A DNA stretch of 64,000 nucleotides from positions 682,001 through 746,000 of the forward strand of contig NZ_JBITDV010000001.1 of the NCBI RefSeq assembly GCF_044454545.1, written 5' to 3'. Shown here piece after piece: positions 16,865-24,629 of the stretch. The notes beneath the pieces were generated by a model. The model was not told the DNA's origin, searched no databases, and saw nothing but the letters and a program-made list of their open reading frames with translations. Position 1 is the first letter of the stretch. Each line of letters starts with the position of its first letter. The stretch is from Cryptosporangium sp044454545 (GTDB lineage Bacteria > Actinomycetota > Actinomycetes > Mycobacteriales > Cryptosporangiaceae). The translations under genes were made by a program, and so were the position numbers.

Positions 16865-16957
16865 TCAGCCGCTGATCAGTCGTCGCACGATGATGCCGCA
16901 GGCCATGCACGGCGTGCCGCAGATCGGTGAGGCCGTACCGGAGTCCACCGGATCCAT
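16865..16957 (-). CDS. Possible Cys-rich 30-residue mini-ORF (leader peptide or small peptide)
   Basis: An ATG at 16957, with GGGAAG about 10 bases upstream, opens a 30-codon frame that ends at 16865. The peptide contains PICGTPCMACG followed by a short hydrophobic-basic tail IIVRRLISG. It is co-directional with the RutA-like gene and separated from it by a hairpin, which is the geometry of a leader peptide. It could also be a free small peptide or chance. No peptide-modifying enzyme is nearby. Confidence 0.3.
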   Translation of the reverse strand: MDPVDSGTASPICGTPCMACGIIVRRLISG

Positions 16958-17092
16958 CGCGCGAACTTCCCGCGGGCCCGCGTCCGACGACACGGATTTT
17001 CTGGGCAGTTTTGGGTTATTTGTGGCGGTATTATCCTTGCTGGACCCGGCTGGGGGAATCACCGGGTCGCTCCGACCCACGAGGGGAAATCC

Positions 17093-17761
17093 ATGCCAGG
17101 TCGAACGCTGAAGACGGCCAGACGACTCGGGCTCGCTGCCCTCGGGGTACTCGGGCTGTTGTTGTCGACTGTGGAGCCGGTGACCGCGCACGTGCGCGCG
17201 GACGATCCGCCACCCGGTCAGTTCGGGATGACGGTCGAGTCGGTCAACGGCACCGGGTGTCCGTTCGGTACCGCGACCGTGACCCCGAACGGCGACAAGA
17301 CCGCGTTCACGGTCGCGTACAGCAACTACAGCGCTCAGGCCGGCGGCGGTGTCCCGGCTCTGCAGGCCCGGGCGTCCTGCCTGCTCACGGTCAGCGTCAG
17401 TGTTCCCCAGGGCTTCACGTTCGGCATCAACCGGACGACGTTCCGCGGCTTCGCCGACCTCGCGCCGGGCGCCACCGGCACGCTGAGCACGCAGTACTGG
17501 TTCGTCGGGCAGGCCCAGACCGGCCAGATCCGGCGCGACTACTCCGGGCCGTTCACCGACAACTGGCAGGCCACCGACGAGATCCCGCTGGCCACCATGC
17601 AGTGGATGCCGTGCCGGGCCAACTACCCGCTGAACATCAACTCCCAGCTGCTGGTGCGTGCGGGCAGCCAGAACCCGAAGACCACGAGCGTCATGACGAT
17701 GGACGCCACCGACAGCGAGATCACGACCCTCTACAACATCGCCTGGCGGCGCTGCGGCTGA
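17093..17761 (+). CDS. Secreted DUF4360-type protein 1
   Basis: The 222-residue product has a Sec signal peptide (RTLKTARRLGLAALGVLGLLLS, cleaved near ..VTAHVRA). The mature part matches DUF4360: VESVNGTGC near the start, ALQARASCLLTVSVSVPQGFTFGI, a WFVGQAQTGQ strand, and the end YNIAWRRC. Four or more cysteines probably form disulfides. GAGGGGAAATCC precedes the ATG as ribosome site. The function of DUF4360 is unknown; members are exported beta-rich proteins. A paralogue follows 84 bases downstream. Confidence 0.85.
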   Translation: MPGRTLKTARRLGLAALGVLGLLLSTVEPVTAHVRADDPPPGQFGMTVESVNGTGCPFGTATVTPNGDKTAFTVAYSNYSAQAGGGVPALQARASCLLTVSVSVPQGFTFGINRTTFRGFADLAPGATGTLSTQYWFVGQAQTGQIRRDYSGPFTDNWQATDEIPLATMQWMPCRANYPLNINSQLLVRAGSQNPKTTSVMTMDATDSEITTLYNIAWRRCG

Positions 17762-17845
17762 GTGCCGCACCGGTCGTCCGGCGGGACGGGCCATCCGCCC
17801 GAGCCGCCGGACGACCCCCGCACCGCAGGACGGGAAGGAACGATC

Positions 17846-18469
17846 ATGCTCCGAGACAAGCCGGTTCCGCTCGTCGCGCTGGCCGCCCCGCTCCTGGCCG
17901 GTGCACTGACGTTTCCCGGCACCGCGGACGGCGCCGTGCCACCGCCGGCCGGTCGGTTCGTGGTGCAGTCGATCAACGGCACCGGGTGCCACGCCGCCGA
18001 CACCCAGGTCAGGCCACACGGCCTGACCGGGCTCGACGTCGGTTTCGACGCGCTGGCGGCCCGCCAGGGCGGCGGCGCCTCGGCTCTCGACCGGAGGCGG
18101 CAGTGCCTGGTGACGATCCAGGCCGTGGTCGGACGCGGCTGGTCGTTCGGGATCGACAGCATCCTGCTGCGGGGCCAGGCGTCGCTGCCGGCCGGGGCGA
18201 CCGGTACCGCGATCGCGCAGTCCTGGTTCGCCGGTCAGACGAACACCGGGGCCGTCGACCGCAGGCTGACCGGACCGTTCACCGGGCGCTGGGAGCTGCG
18301 CGGCCCGGTGCGGCCGGCGTCGGTCGCCTGGATGCCGTGCAGCGCCAGCTATCCGCTGAACCTGCAGGTCGAGGCACGTGTCGCCGGAGCCCGCCCGGGC
18401 CGGGTGACCCTCGACACCGGCACCGCCGAGCCGTCCGCGTCGTATCACTTCGCCTGGCGGCGCTGCTAG
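17846..18469 (+). CDS. Secreted DUF4360-type protein 2 (tandem paralogue)
   Basis: The ATG at 17846 is preceded by GGAAGGAACGATC and opens a 207-residue protein with a signal peptide (VPLVALAAPLLAGALTF). The mature domain repeats the features of the upstream gene in the same order: VQSINGTGC, RRQCLVTIQAVVGRGWSFGI, SWFAGQTNTG, WMPCSASYPLN and the final YHFAWRRC. This is a tandem duplication that has diverged. Both probably fold alike and may be expressed together. Confidence 0.85.
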   Translation: MLRDKPVPLVALAAPLLAGALTFPGTADGAVPPPAGRFVVQSINGTGCHAADTQVRPHGLTGLDVGFDALAARQGGGASALDRRRQCLVTIQAVVGRGWSFGIDSILLRGQASLPAGATGTAIAQSWFAGQTNTGAVDRRLTGPFTGRWELRGPVRPASVAWMPCSASYPLNLQVEARVAGARPGRVTLDTGTAEPSASYHFAWRRC

Positions 18470-18571
18470 CCGCCGCCGGGACGGTGGTTGCCGCCTGAAA
18501 CCGACGGCCCGCGCACCGGCCTTGCGACAATGAGCTGCACGGACGACCCCGAAGCTCTGGAAGGACCGCCC

Positions 18572-19489
18572 GTGGCCGGTGGACTCGTAGCCCTGCTGGA
18601 CGACGTGGCCGTGCTGGCCCGCACCGCCGCCGCGTCCCTCGACGACGTCGGCGCGGCCGCGGCGAAGGCCGGCACCAAGGCCGCCGGGGTGGTGATCGAC
18701 GACGCGGCGGTCACACCCCAGTACGTCCGGAGCCTCGCGGCCGAGCGCGAACTGCCGATCATCAAGCGGATCGCACTGGGGTCGCTGCGCAACAAGTTCC
18801 TCATCATCCTGCCGACCGTGCTGGTGCTCTCGCAGTTCCTGCCCGTGCTGCTCACGCCGATCCTCATGCTCGGTGGCGCCTACCTGTGCTTCGAGGGCGC
18901 GGAGAAGGTCTGGGCCAAGGTCGCCGGGCACGCCCACCACGAGGAGGGCGCCAAGGACGAGAAGGCGCTGGTCTCCGGGGCGGTGCGCACCGACCTGATC
19001 CTCTCCGCCGAGATCATGGTCATCGCGCTGAACGAAGTGATCGACGAGGGCTTCTGGCAGCGGCTGGTGATCCTCGCGGTCGTCGCGCTGGTGATGACCG
19101 TCGTCGTCTACGGCGCGGTCGCGCTGATCGTGCGGATGGACGACGCCGGTCTCCGGCTGTCCGGATCGTCCGGGGCCTTGGTGCCGCTCGGGCGCGGGCT
19201 GGTGAAAGCGATGCCGGTCGTCCTCACCGTGCTGACGGTGGTCGGCACGGCCGCGATGCTGTGGGTGGGCGGGCACATCCTGCTGGTCGGCACGGACGAG
19301 CTCGGGCTGCACGTCCTGTACGAGGCCGTCCACCACGTCGAGGAGGCCGCCCACGACGCCACCGGGGCACTCGGCGGCGTCGTCGGCTGGCTCGTCAACA
19401 CGCTGTTCAGCGCGGTCCTCGGCCTGATCGTCGGCGCGCTGGTCGTCGTCGTGGTGACGCTGATCGCCCGCCTCCGGAAGGCGTCGTGA
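18572..19489 (+). CDS. DUF808 (YedI-like) integral membrane protein
   Basis: The GTG at 18572, preceded by GGAAGGACCGCCC, gives the typical N-terminus AGGLVALLDDVAVLARTAAASLDDV. The 305-residue protein continues with AGVVIDDAAVTPQYV and four to five long hydrophobic helices (FLIILPTVLVLSQFLPVLL, LVILAVVALVMTVVVYGAV, and two near the C-terminus), the full DUF808 pattern. Its role is not known. The 3' end abuts the remnant of a broken gene on the other strand. Confidence 0.9.
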   Translation: MAGGLVALLDDVAVLARTAAASLDDVGAAAAKAGTKAAGVVIDDAAVTPQYVRSLAAERELPIIKRIALGSLRNKFLIILPTVLVLSQFLPVLLTPILMLGGAYLCFEGAEKVWAKVAGHAHHEEGAKDEKALVSGAVRTDLILSAEIMVIALNEVIDEGFWQRLVILAVVALVMTVVVYGAVALIVRMDDAGLRLSGSSGALVPLGRGLVKAMPVVLTVLTVVGTAAMLWVGGHILLVGTDELGLHVLYEAVHHVEEAAHDATGALGGVVGWLVNTLFSAVLGLIVGALVVVVVTLIARLRKAS

Positions 19490-19988
19490 CCGACGCGGGG
19501 GTGGCCACCGCGATCTCGCGCTGGTGCGTCGCCGCGGTCGGGCCGGTCTTCGCGTACTGCGCGTCCATTTGCTTGCGCGCGTCCGCGGTGGACTCGAAGG
19601 ACGCGCCGCCGGACGCCATGCACCGACGCCAGGCGTCCACCGCGGAGCGGTACCGGGCCTTCCGCTCGACCTGCTTCCCGATGGCCCGGTTGACGATCTG
19701 CGGCACGGAGAAGACTTTGACCTGGGTCTCCAGGTCGCCGTAGAGCGTCGTCCGCGCGGCCGGCTCGCATCCGCTGGTCGGATAGCCGATCTCGCGTCCG
19801 TCCGACAGCGTCATCGCGGCCTGCTCGGTGCGGCGCAGCGCCTTCAGGTAGGCGGCCCGCCCGGCCTCGGGCAGGTGGGCCAGGTAGTAGTCGTTGGTTC
19901 TCGGGTCGGCGCCCGGGTTTCCCGACTGACCCGTGTGGGACGGGCCCGGAGCGCCCGGTGGCGCGGGCTGCGGGTCCCGGCGGGCCGG
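19490..19988 (-). pseudogene. Remnant of a secreted/hypothetical protein gene, truncated at both ends
   Basis: A minus frame open from a TGA at 19989-19991 to the DUF808 stop reads like real protein: TNDYYLAHLPEAGRAAYLKAL, EIGYPTSGCEPAARTTLYGDL, AVDAWRRCMASGGASFE and a Lys/Gln-rich helix ending HQREIAVATP. No ATG, GTG or TTG opens it before the conserved part: the first start codon, ATG 19814, lies inside it. At the other end the frame loses coding character where it meets the DUF808 gene. The 5' part, including any signal peptide, seems deleted. The two cysteines and the composition suggest an exported parent protein of unknown function. Confidence 0.6.
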
Positions 19989-20054
19989 TCACCGATCCGG
20001 CGGGCAGGCCCTACGCTCGGAGGGACCAGCCGCCGGAGGAGGAACAGCCCGACG

Positions 20055-20645
20055 ATGCCGATCCAGGTCGACCACGACGAACGGCGACGCCTGATCGCCG
20101 GCGCGCTCTGGACGCTCGCGCGCAGCAGGGGCCTCGGCCGCGCCAGCCTGCGCGACGTCGCCGCCGAGGCCGGGATGTCCCTGGGCCAGCTCCAGCACTA
20201 CTTCCCGACCCGCGAAGCCCTGATCGACTACGCGGTCGAGCTGGTCGGAGCGCAGACCAAGGCCCGGCTCAAGACCGCGCTGGCCGCGCTCGGTCCGGGC
20301 CCGCACCCGCGGGACGTCCTGCGGGTGCTGCTCCTCGAGATGTTTCCGGTGGACGAGGTCAGCAGCCAGGTGAACTCCGCCCGGCTGCTCGACGCCCTGC
20401 AGGCCGACCAGGTCCGCGTCCAGCTCCGCGAGGAGATGCTCGTCGTGCACACGACGGTCGAGGACGTACTGCGCGGGAGCGTCGCCGCCGGTCTGGCCGG
20501 GCCGGGCCTCGACGTGCCGGTCGAAGCCACCCGGATCGTGGCGCTCACCGGCCTGGCCTCGCTGCTCGAGATCGGCGTCTACACGCGCGACCAGGTGGAG
20601 GCGGTCATCGACCACCATCTCGCGGAGCTGTTCCCCCGGAAATAA
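20055..20645 (+). CDS. TetR family transcriptional regulator
   Basis: The 196-residue protein has a TetR N-terminal helix-turn-helix: RRRLIAGALWTLARSRGLGRASLRDVAAEAGMSLGQLQHYFPTREALIDYA (residues about 9-60). The C-terminal ligand domain is of the TetR_C_6-like length. The ATG at 20055 follows a GGAGGAGGAA purine tract at slightly long spacing. A 28-bp palindrome lies directly after its stop and before the carboxylesterase start, so it probably represses the esterase gene in response to an ester or its product. Confidence 0.9.
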   Translation: MPIQVDHDERRRLIAGALWTLARSRGLGRASLRDVAAEAGMSLGQLQHYFPTREALIDYAVELVGAQTKARLKTALAALGPGPHPRDVLRVLLLEMFPVDEVSSQVNSARLLDALQADQVRVQLREEMLVVHTTVEDVLRGSVAAGLAGPGLDVPVEATRIVALTGLASLLEIGVYTRDQVEAVIDHHLAELFPRK

Positions 20646-20671
20646 GTCGCTTGACCTAAGTCATCCGACTT
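20644..20671. promoter_or_regulatory. 28-bp TetR-type palindromic operator before the esterase gene
   Basis: The outer arms AAGTCG (20644-20649) and CGACTT (20666-20671) and inner arms TGAC (20652-20655) and GTCA (20660-20663) share one centre at 20657/20658. A TTGACC at 20651 inside it could serve as -35 box. The esterase ATG is 15 bases beyond the palindrome. Confidence 0.7.
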
Positions 20672-20685
20672 GGAACGCTTCCCCC

Positions 20686-22122
20686 ATGAACCTCACCACC
20701 CCGCTCGGCACGCTGCGCGGCGATCGGGACGGGCAGCTCGCCGTCTTCCGCGGGATCCCCTACGCCGAACCCCCGGTCGGCCGGCTGCACCTGCGAGCCC
20801 CGGTTCCGGCGCCCGGCTGGGACGGCGTCCGCGACGCGGTCGAGTTCGGCCCGCCGCCGCCGCAGTCCGCGCCCTGGGGCAGCGAACCGACGGACGACCC
20901 GAACTGGCTGACGCTCAACGTCTGGACCCCCGATCCGGGGGCGGGCGGGCTCCCGGTCCTGGTCTGGATCCACGGCGGCGCCTATCTCATCGGCCACTCG
21001 GGCGATCCGCTCTTCGACGGCGCCGCCCTCGCCCGGGAGGGCCTGGTCGTCGTGACGCTGAACTACCGGCTGGGCGTCGAGGGGTTCGTCGAGGTGGACG
21101 GGGCGCCGAGCAACCGCGGGCTGCTCGACCAACTGCTGGCGCTGCGCTGGGTCCGGGACAACATCGCCGCGTTCGGCGGCGACCCGGACCGCGTCACGGT
21201 GTCCGGCGAGTCGGCCGGCGGTGGTTCGGTCGCGGCGCTGCTGGCGGCCCCGTCCGCCCGCGGGCTGTTCGGCCGCGCGATCGCCGCCAGTCCCCCGGCC
21301 GGATTCCTGACCCGCGAGCTGGCCGTGGCCCTGAGCCGGGCGCTGCGCGACCGGATCGGCTCCGGTCCGCTGACCGAGGTCGCCCCGGCCGAGCTGGCCG
21401 CCGCCTACGGCGCGTTCGGCGCCGAGCTGCCGCACCGGCCCGACGGCTGGGGTCCGGCCGGCCGGTTGGCCGCGCTCGGCCCGGTCGTCGACGGCGACCT
21501 GGTCGAGGACGTGCCCTGGCGGACGCTCGCGGACGGCCGCGCCCGCGACGTCGATCTGCTGGTGACGCACACCCGCGACGAGGGACGCCTGTTCGTCTCG
21601 ATCAACCGGCAGCTGGGCGTCGAACCACCGGACGACCTCACCGTGCTGGCGCCACCCGCGGTGGTCGACGGGTACCGCCGGGCGTGGCCGTCCGAGCAGG
21701 TGCACGAGACGCTCTACTCCGACGTGCTGGTCCGCATGCCGGCCGCGCACCTGGCCGAGGCCCACGCCGGCTCGGGCGGCCGGACGTTCCTGGGTGAGGT
21801 GACGGTCGAGTCGCCCGCTCTCGGCGCCTGCCACGGCATCGACGTGCCGCTGGTGTTCGGCACGTACGGCGCCCCGTCCGCGCAACTGCTGCTGGGCGGC
21901 GCACCGCCGGACGAGATCCGGGCGGCCGGCGACCGCCTCCGCCGGGCTTGGACCGACTTCGCGCGCCACGGCGACCCGGGCTGGCCCACGTTCGGCGCCC
22001 GCGGTGGCCCGACGCGGCTGCTCGGCGTCGACCGGCCTGCCGTCGTCCCCTACCCCGAGGAACGGTCGAGGGCGCTGTGGACCCTCGACCACCTCGGCCC
22101 GTTCGGCCTCGGGCCGCGTTGA
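20686..22122 (+). CDS. Type B carboxylesterase
   Basis: The 478-residue alpha/beta hydrolase has the carboxylesterase-B features: FRGIPYAEPPVGRLHLRAP near the start, oxyanion loop WIHGGAY, nucleophile Ser176 in VSGESAGGGS, acidic Asp298/Glu299 region TRDEGRLF and His383 in GACHGIDVPLVFG. No signal peptide is present, so it acts inside the cell. It hydrolyses carboxylic esters; the acyl or alcohol part is unknown. It is probably controlled by the TetR gene before it, and it faces the catabolic cluster convergently, where it could provide the alcohol that the dehydrogenases oxidise. Confidence 0.92.
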   Translation: MNLTTPLGTLRGDRDGQLAVFRGIPYAEPPVGRLHLRAPVPAPGWDGVRDAVEFGPPPPQSAPWGSEPTDDPNWLTLNVWTPDPGAGGLPVLVWIHGGAYLIGHSGDPLFDGAALAREGLVVVTLNYRLGVEGFVEVDGAPSNRGLLDQLLALRWVRDNIAAFGGDPDRVTVSGESAGGGSVAALLAAPSARGLFGRAIAASPPAGFLTRELAVALSRALRDRIGSGPLTEVAPAELAAAYGAFGAELPHRPDGWGPAGRLAALGPVVDGDLVEDVPWRTLADGRARDVDLLVTHTRDEGRLFVSINRQLGVEPPDDLTVLAPPAVVDGYRRAWPSEQVHETLYSDVLVRMPAAHLAEAHAGSGGRTFLGEVTVESPALGACHGIDVPLVFGTYGAPSAQLLLGGAPPDEIRAAGDRLRRAWTDFARHGDPGWPTFGARGGPTRLLGVDRPAVVPYPEERSRALWTLDHLGPFGLGPR

Positions 22123-22147
22123 CCTCCGGCCGGCATCGTCGCCCCGG

Positions 22148-22191
22148 CCGTCGACGCGAGGATCAGCGCAGCGTCGCACCCGCGTCGACGG
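22148..22191. terminator. Inverted repeat between convergent esterase and dehydrogenase genes
   Basis: CCGTCGACGCG (22148-22158) and CGCGTCGACGG (22181-22191) are perfect 11-base arms separated by 22 bases. The structure follows the esterase stop and overlaps the last codons of the convergent dehydrogenase gene, a position suited to a two-way terminator. No T-run is seen. Confidence 0.4.
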
Positions 22192-23005
22192 GGAGGGCGA
22201 TCCCGGTGATGTAGCGGCTGTCGTCGGAGGCCAGGAACGCCACCACCTTGCTGATGTCGATCGCCTCGACCCAGTCGACCGGCAGCAACCCGGTCGCCCG
22301 CGACGCCGCCGCGAACTGCTCCTTGGTCGGATTCTCCTCGTCCGGCACGAACAGGTGGTACATGACGTCGTTCTGGATCATGTCGGTGTCGACCTGCGTC
22401 GGGTTCACCGTGTTCACCCGGATGCCGTACGGCGCGAGCTCGGTCGCGAGCGTCCGCATCAGCCCGACCACGCCGTGCTTGGCCGACACGTAGTGCGCCA
22501 CGTTGGCGTAGGACTTCAGCCCGGCGACCGAGCTGGTCAGGATCAGCGAACCGCCGCGCCCACCGGCCAGGAGGTGCGGGATCGCGACCTTGCAGGTGCG
22601 CCAGACGCCGGACAGGTTGACGTCGATCATCTCGCGCCAGGACTGCTCGCTCAGCTCGCCGGCCGGGGAGTCGACCAGCGACCCGGACGACAGGATCCCG
22701 GCGTTGGCCGAGACGATGTCGAGCCGGCCGAGCTCGGCGACCCCCTCGTCGACGGCAGCCCGCAGGCTCCCGGTGTCGCGGACGTCGGCCACGCGGGCGA
22801 CGATCCGCCGGTCCAGCGCCTCGACCTGGCGCACGGTCTCGGCCAGGTCCTCGGGCGTCGCCAGCGGGTACTCGACCGACTCCAGCGGCGCGCAGAGGTC
22901 TACCGCGATGATGTCGGCGCCCTCGGCCGCCAGCGTGACCGCGTGGCTGCGGCCCTGCCCCCGGGCGGCGCCGGTGATGAACGCGACTTTGCCGTCGAGT
23001 CTCAT
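22163..23005 (-). CDS. Mycofactocin-coupled short-chain dehydrogenase 1
   Basis: The 280-residue protein starts at ATG 23005, overlapping the preceding dehydrogenase stop by 4 bases. The NAD site is TGAARGQGRSHA and the active site has SSVAGL with YVSAK (Tyr-x3-Lys). The 30-residue insert after the second strand (CAPLESVEYPLATPEDLAETVRQVEAL) is the mark of the mycofactocin-coupled subfamily, in which NAD(H) stays bound and electrons pass to the peptide-derived cofactor mycofactocin. Family members include carveol-type alcohol dehydrogenases. No mycofactocin biosynthesis gene is in the window. The alcohol substrate is unknown. Confidence 0.9.
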   Translation of the reverse strand: MRLDGKVAFITGAARGQGRSHAVTLAAEGADIIAVDLCAPLESVEYPLATPEDLAETVRQVEALDRRIVARVADVRDTGSLRAAVDEGVAELGRLDIVSANAGILSSGSLVDSPAGELSEQSWREMIDVNLSGVWRTCKVAIPHLLAGGRGGSLILTSSVAGLKSYANVAHYVSAKHGVVGLMRTLATELAPYGIRVNTVNPTQVDTDMIQNDVMYHLFVPDEENPTKEQFAAASRATGLLPVDWVEAIDISKVVAFLASDDSRYITGIALPVDAGATLR

Positions 23006-23844
23006 TTCGCCAGCACCCCCGCGTCGACCGGCAGACCGACGCCGGTGATGAAGCGCGCCTGGTCGGAGGCCAGGAACACCAGTGCGTCGCTGACGTCGCC
23101 GGGCTCCACCCAGGGGGTGGCGAGCAGCATGCCCTCCTGCGACGCGACCGCGAACTGCTCCTTCGTGGGGTTCTCCACGTCGGGCAGGAACAGCTGGTAG
23201 ATCAGCGGGTTCATGATCATCGGCGTGTCCACCTGGGTGGGGTTCACCGCGTTGACCCGGATGTTGTGCCCGGCCAGCTCCTGGGCGAGGGTCTTGGTGA
23301 GGCCCATCAGCGCGTGCTTGGCCGAGACGTAGTGCGCGATGCCGCCGTACGGCCGCAGACCGGCGACCGAACTCGTGATCACGATCGCGCCGCCACCGGC
23401 CGCGATCAGGTGCGGCGCGGCCACCTTGCAGGTGAGCCAGACCCCGGTCAGGTTGACGTCGATGAGGTCCTGCCACATCCCGTCTTCCATCTCCCAGGTC
23501 GGGATGCCTCCGCTGTGGATCCCGGCGTTGGCCGAGACGATGTCCAGCCGCCCGAGCTCGGCCACCGCGGCACCCACGGCCGCGGCCAGCCCGGAGGAGT
23601 CCCGGACATCGGCCACGACCCGGACGGCCCGGCGGTCCTGGGCCTCGACGAGCCGGACCGTCTCGTCCAGATCCTCCGGCGTCGCCATCGGGTAGGGCAC
23701 GGTGTCGATCTGCCGGCAGATGTCGACGGCGACGACGTCCGCGCCCTCGGCGGCCAGCCGGACCGCGTGGCTGCGTCCCTGGCCCCTGGCGGCGCCGGTG
23801 ATCAACGCGACCTTGCCTTCGAACGGTCTGTGGGCGTGCGTCAT
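23002..23844 (-). CDS. Mycofactocin-coupled short-chain dehydrogenase 2
   Basis: From the ATG at 23844 (GGAAGGAG is 5 bases upstream; a GTG two codons earlier is the alternative) the protein has 280 residues. It shows TGAARGQGRSHA, the subfamily insert with ICRQIDTVPYPMATPEDL, ITSSVAGL and YVSAK. It is a close paralogue of the next gene downstream, including the late segment ENPTKEQFA shared by both. This duplication suggests two related alcohols or successive steps. The XRE-cupin regulator gene lies 23 bases upstream in the same direction, so the three form one operon. Confidence 0.9.
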   Translation of the reverse strand: MTHAHRPFEGKVALITGAARGQGRSHAVRLAAEGADVVAVDICRQIDTVPYPMATPEDLDETVRLVEAQDRRAVRVVADVRDSSGLAAAVGAAVAELGRLDIVSANAGIHSGGIPTWEMEDGMWQDLIDVNLTGVWLTCKVAAPHLIAAGGGAIVITSSVAGLRPYGGIAHYVSAKHALMGLTKTLAQELAGHNIRVNAVNPTQVDTPMIMNPLIYQLFLPDVENPTKEQFAVASQEGMLLATPWVEPGDVSDALVFLASDQARFITGVGLPVDAGVLAK

Positions 23845-23867
23845 CGCCACTCCTTCCGGTGGGTGAA

Positions 23868-24563
23868 TCAGAGAACGGGCGTGCCGCCCCGCCCGACGAC
23901 CATCCAGAGCGACACCGAGTCGCGGTCGGCCGGATTGTGCAGCCGGTGCGGGGTCATCGAGGCGAAGCTGATCGAATCGCCCGCGTTGAGCTGGTAGTGG
24001 TTGAAACCCACCTGGACCTCGAGTGTCCCCGAGATCACGTAGCCGTACTCGTGGCCGCGGTGGTGGATCATGTTGTCGACCGGGCAGGACTCGCCACCCG
24101 GCGCGTACACCACGTGCAGGAAGTCGTTGTCGGGGTCGTGGTCGGCGGTCAGGCGGCCCCAGACCGCGTTGCCCATCCGTAACTCGTGACGGCGATCGGA
24201 GCGCTGCACCGGCGAACCGGGCTCGTAGTTGGCGGCCGCTTCGCCGAACGGGCGCAGCATCCCGCGCTGGACCAGGGCGAGGCGCTCGTCGGGCACCGGC
24301 ACCGCCTCGGCCAGCACCGGGACCGCCTGGCCGATCGGCATCAGGTCGTCGAGCGGGACGCCGAGCTCGCTGGCGATCGAGTACAGCGTGCCGACCGACG
24401 GCTTGGTCCGCCCCAGCTCCACTTGCGAGATGAAGCTCGGGGACACGTCGACGCGCCGCGCCATCTCGCGCACGGAGATGCCGGCCGCCTGCCGTGCCCG
24501 GCGCAGTTGCTGACCTACGCCTTCCAGCGGAGACTCCGCCGGAACCTCTGAGTCGCTGCCCAC
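23868..24563 (-). CDS. XRE-cupin transcriptional regulator
   Basis: The 231-residue protein starts with GTG at 24563, with AGGAAGG upstream. Residues 13-70 are an XRE helix-turn-helix (LRRARQAAGISVREMARRVDVSPSFISQVELGRTKPSVGTLYSIASEL). Residues about 145-215 are a cupin (CPVDNMIHHRGHEYGYVISGTLEV with HxH-E-type metal ligands, then DSISFASMTPHRLHNP). Such regulators sense small carboxylates or other metabolites through the cupin. An inverted repeat AAGTGT-N14-ACACTT lies just upstream of its start, pointing to autoregulation, and it probably controls the two dehydrogenase genes behind it. Confidence 0.9.
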   Translation of the reverse strand: MGSDSEVPAESPLEGVGQQLRRARQAAGISVREMARRVDVSPSFISQVELGRTKPSVGTLYSIASELGVPLDDLMPIGQAVPVLAEAVPVPDERLALVQRGMLRPFGEAAANYEPGSPVQRSDRRHELRMGNAVWGRLTADHDPDNDFLHVVYAPGGESCPVDNMIHHRGHEYGYVISGTLEVQVGFNHYQLNAGDSISFASMTPHRLHNPADRDSVSLWMVVGRGGTPVL

Positions 24564-24589
24564 CCCGTAGTCCTTCCTACCCGGCCCCG

Positions 24590-24615
24590 AAGTGTGCTCC
24601 GTGACCCCGACACTT
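24590..24615. promoter_or_regulatory. Inverted repeat upstream of the XRE-cupin gene
   Basis: AAGTGT (24590-24595) and ACACTT (24610-24615) form an inverted repeat with a 14-base spacer in the 66-base gap between the upstream dehydrogenase and this regulator. Likely an operator; the binding protein is not shown. Confidence 0.4.
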
Positions 24616-24629
24616 TTACACCCAGCGGC

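Noticed and set aside
16865..16957. RiPP precursor (lanthipeptide or mycofactocin MftA)
   Set aside because: The end does not match the MftA C-terminus, and no radical-SAM, lanthionine or other modifying enzyme lies nearby.
16865..19354. Minus-strand open frame of 829 codons over the DUF4360 and DUF808 genes
   Set aside because: The plus-strand genes have signal peptides, ribosome sites and family motifs. Only the last 30 codons of the minus frame were kept as a possible mini-ORF.
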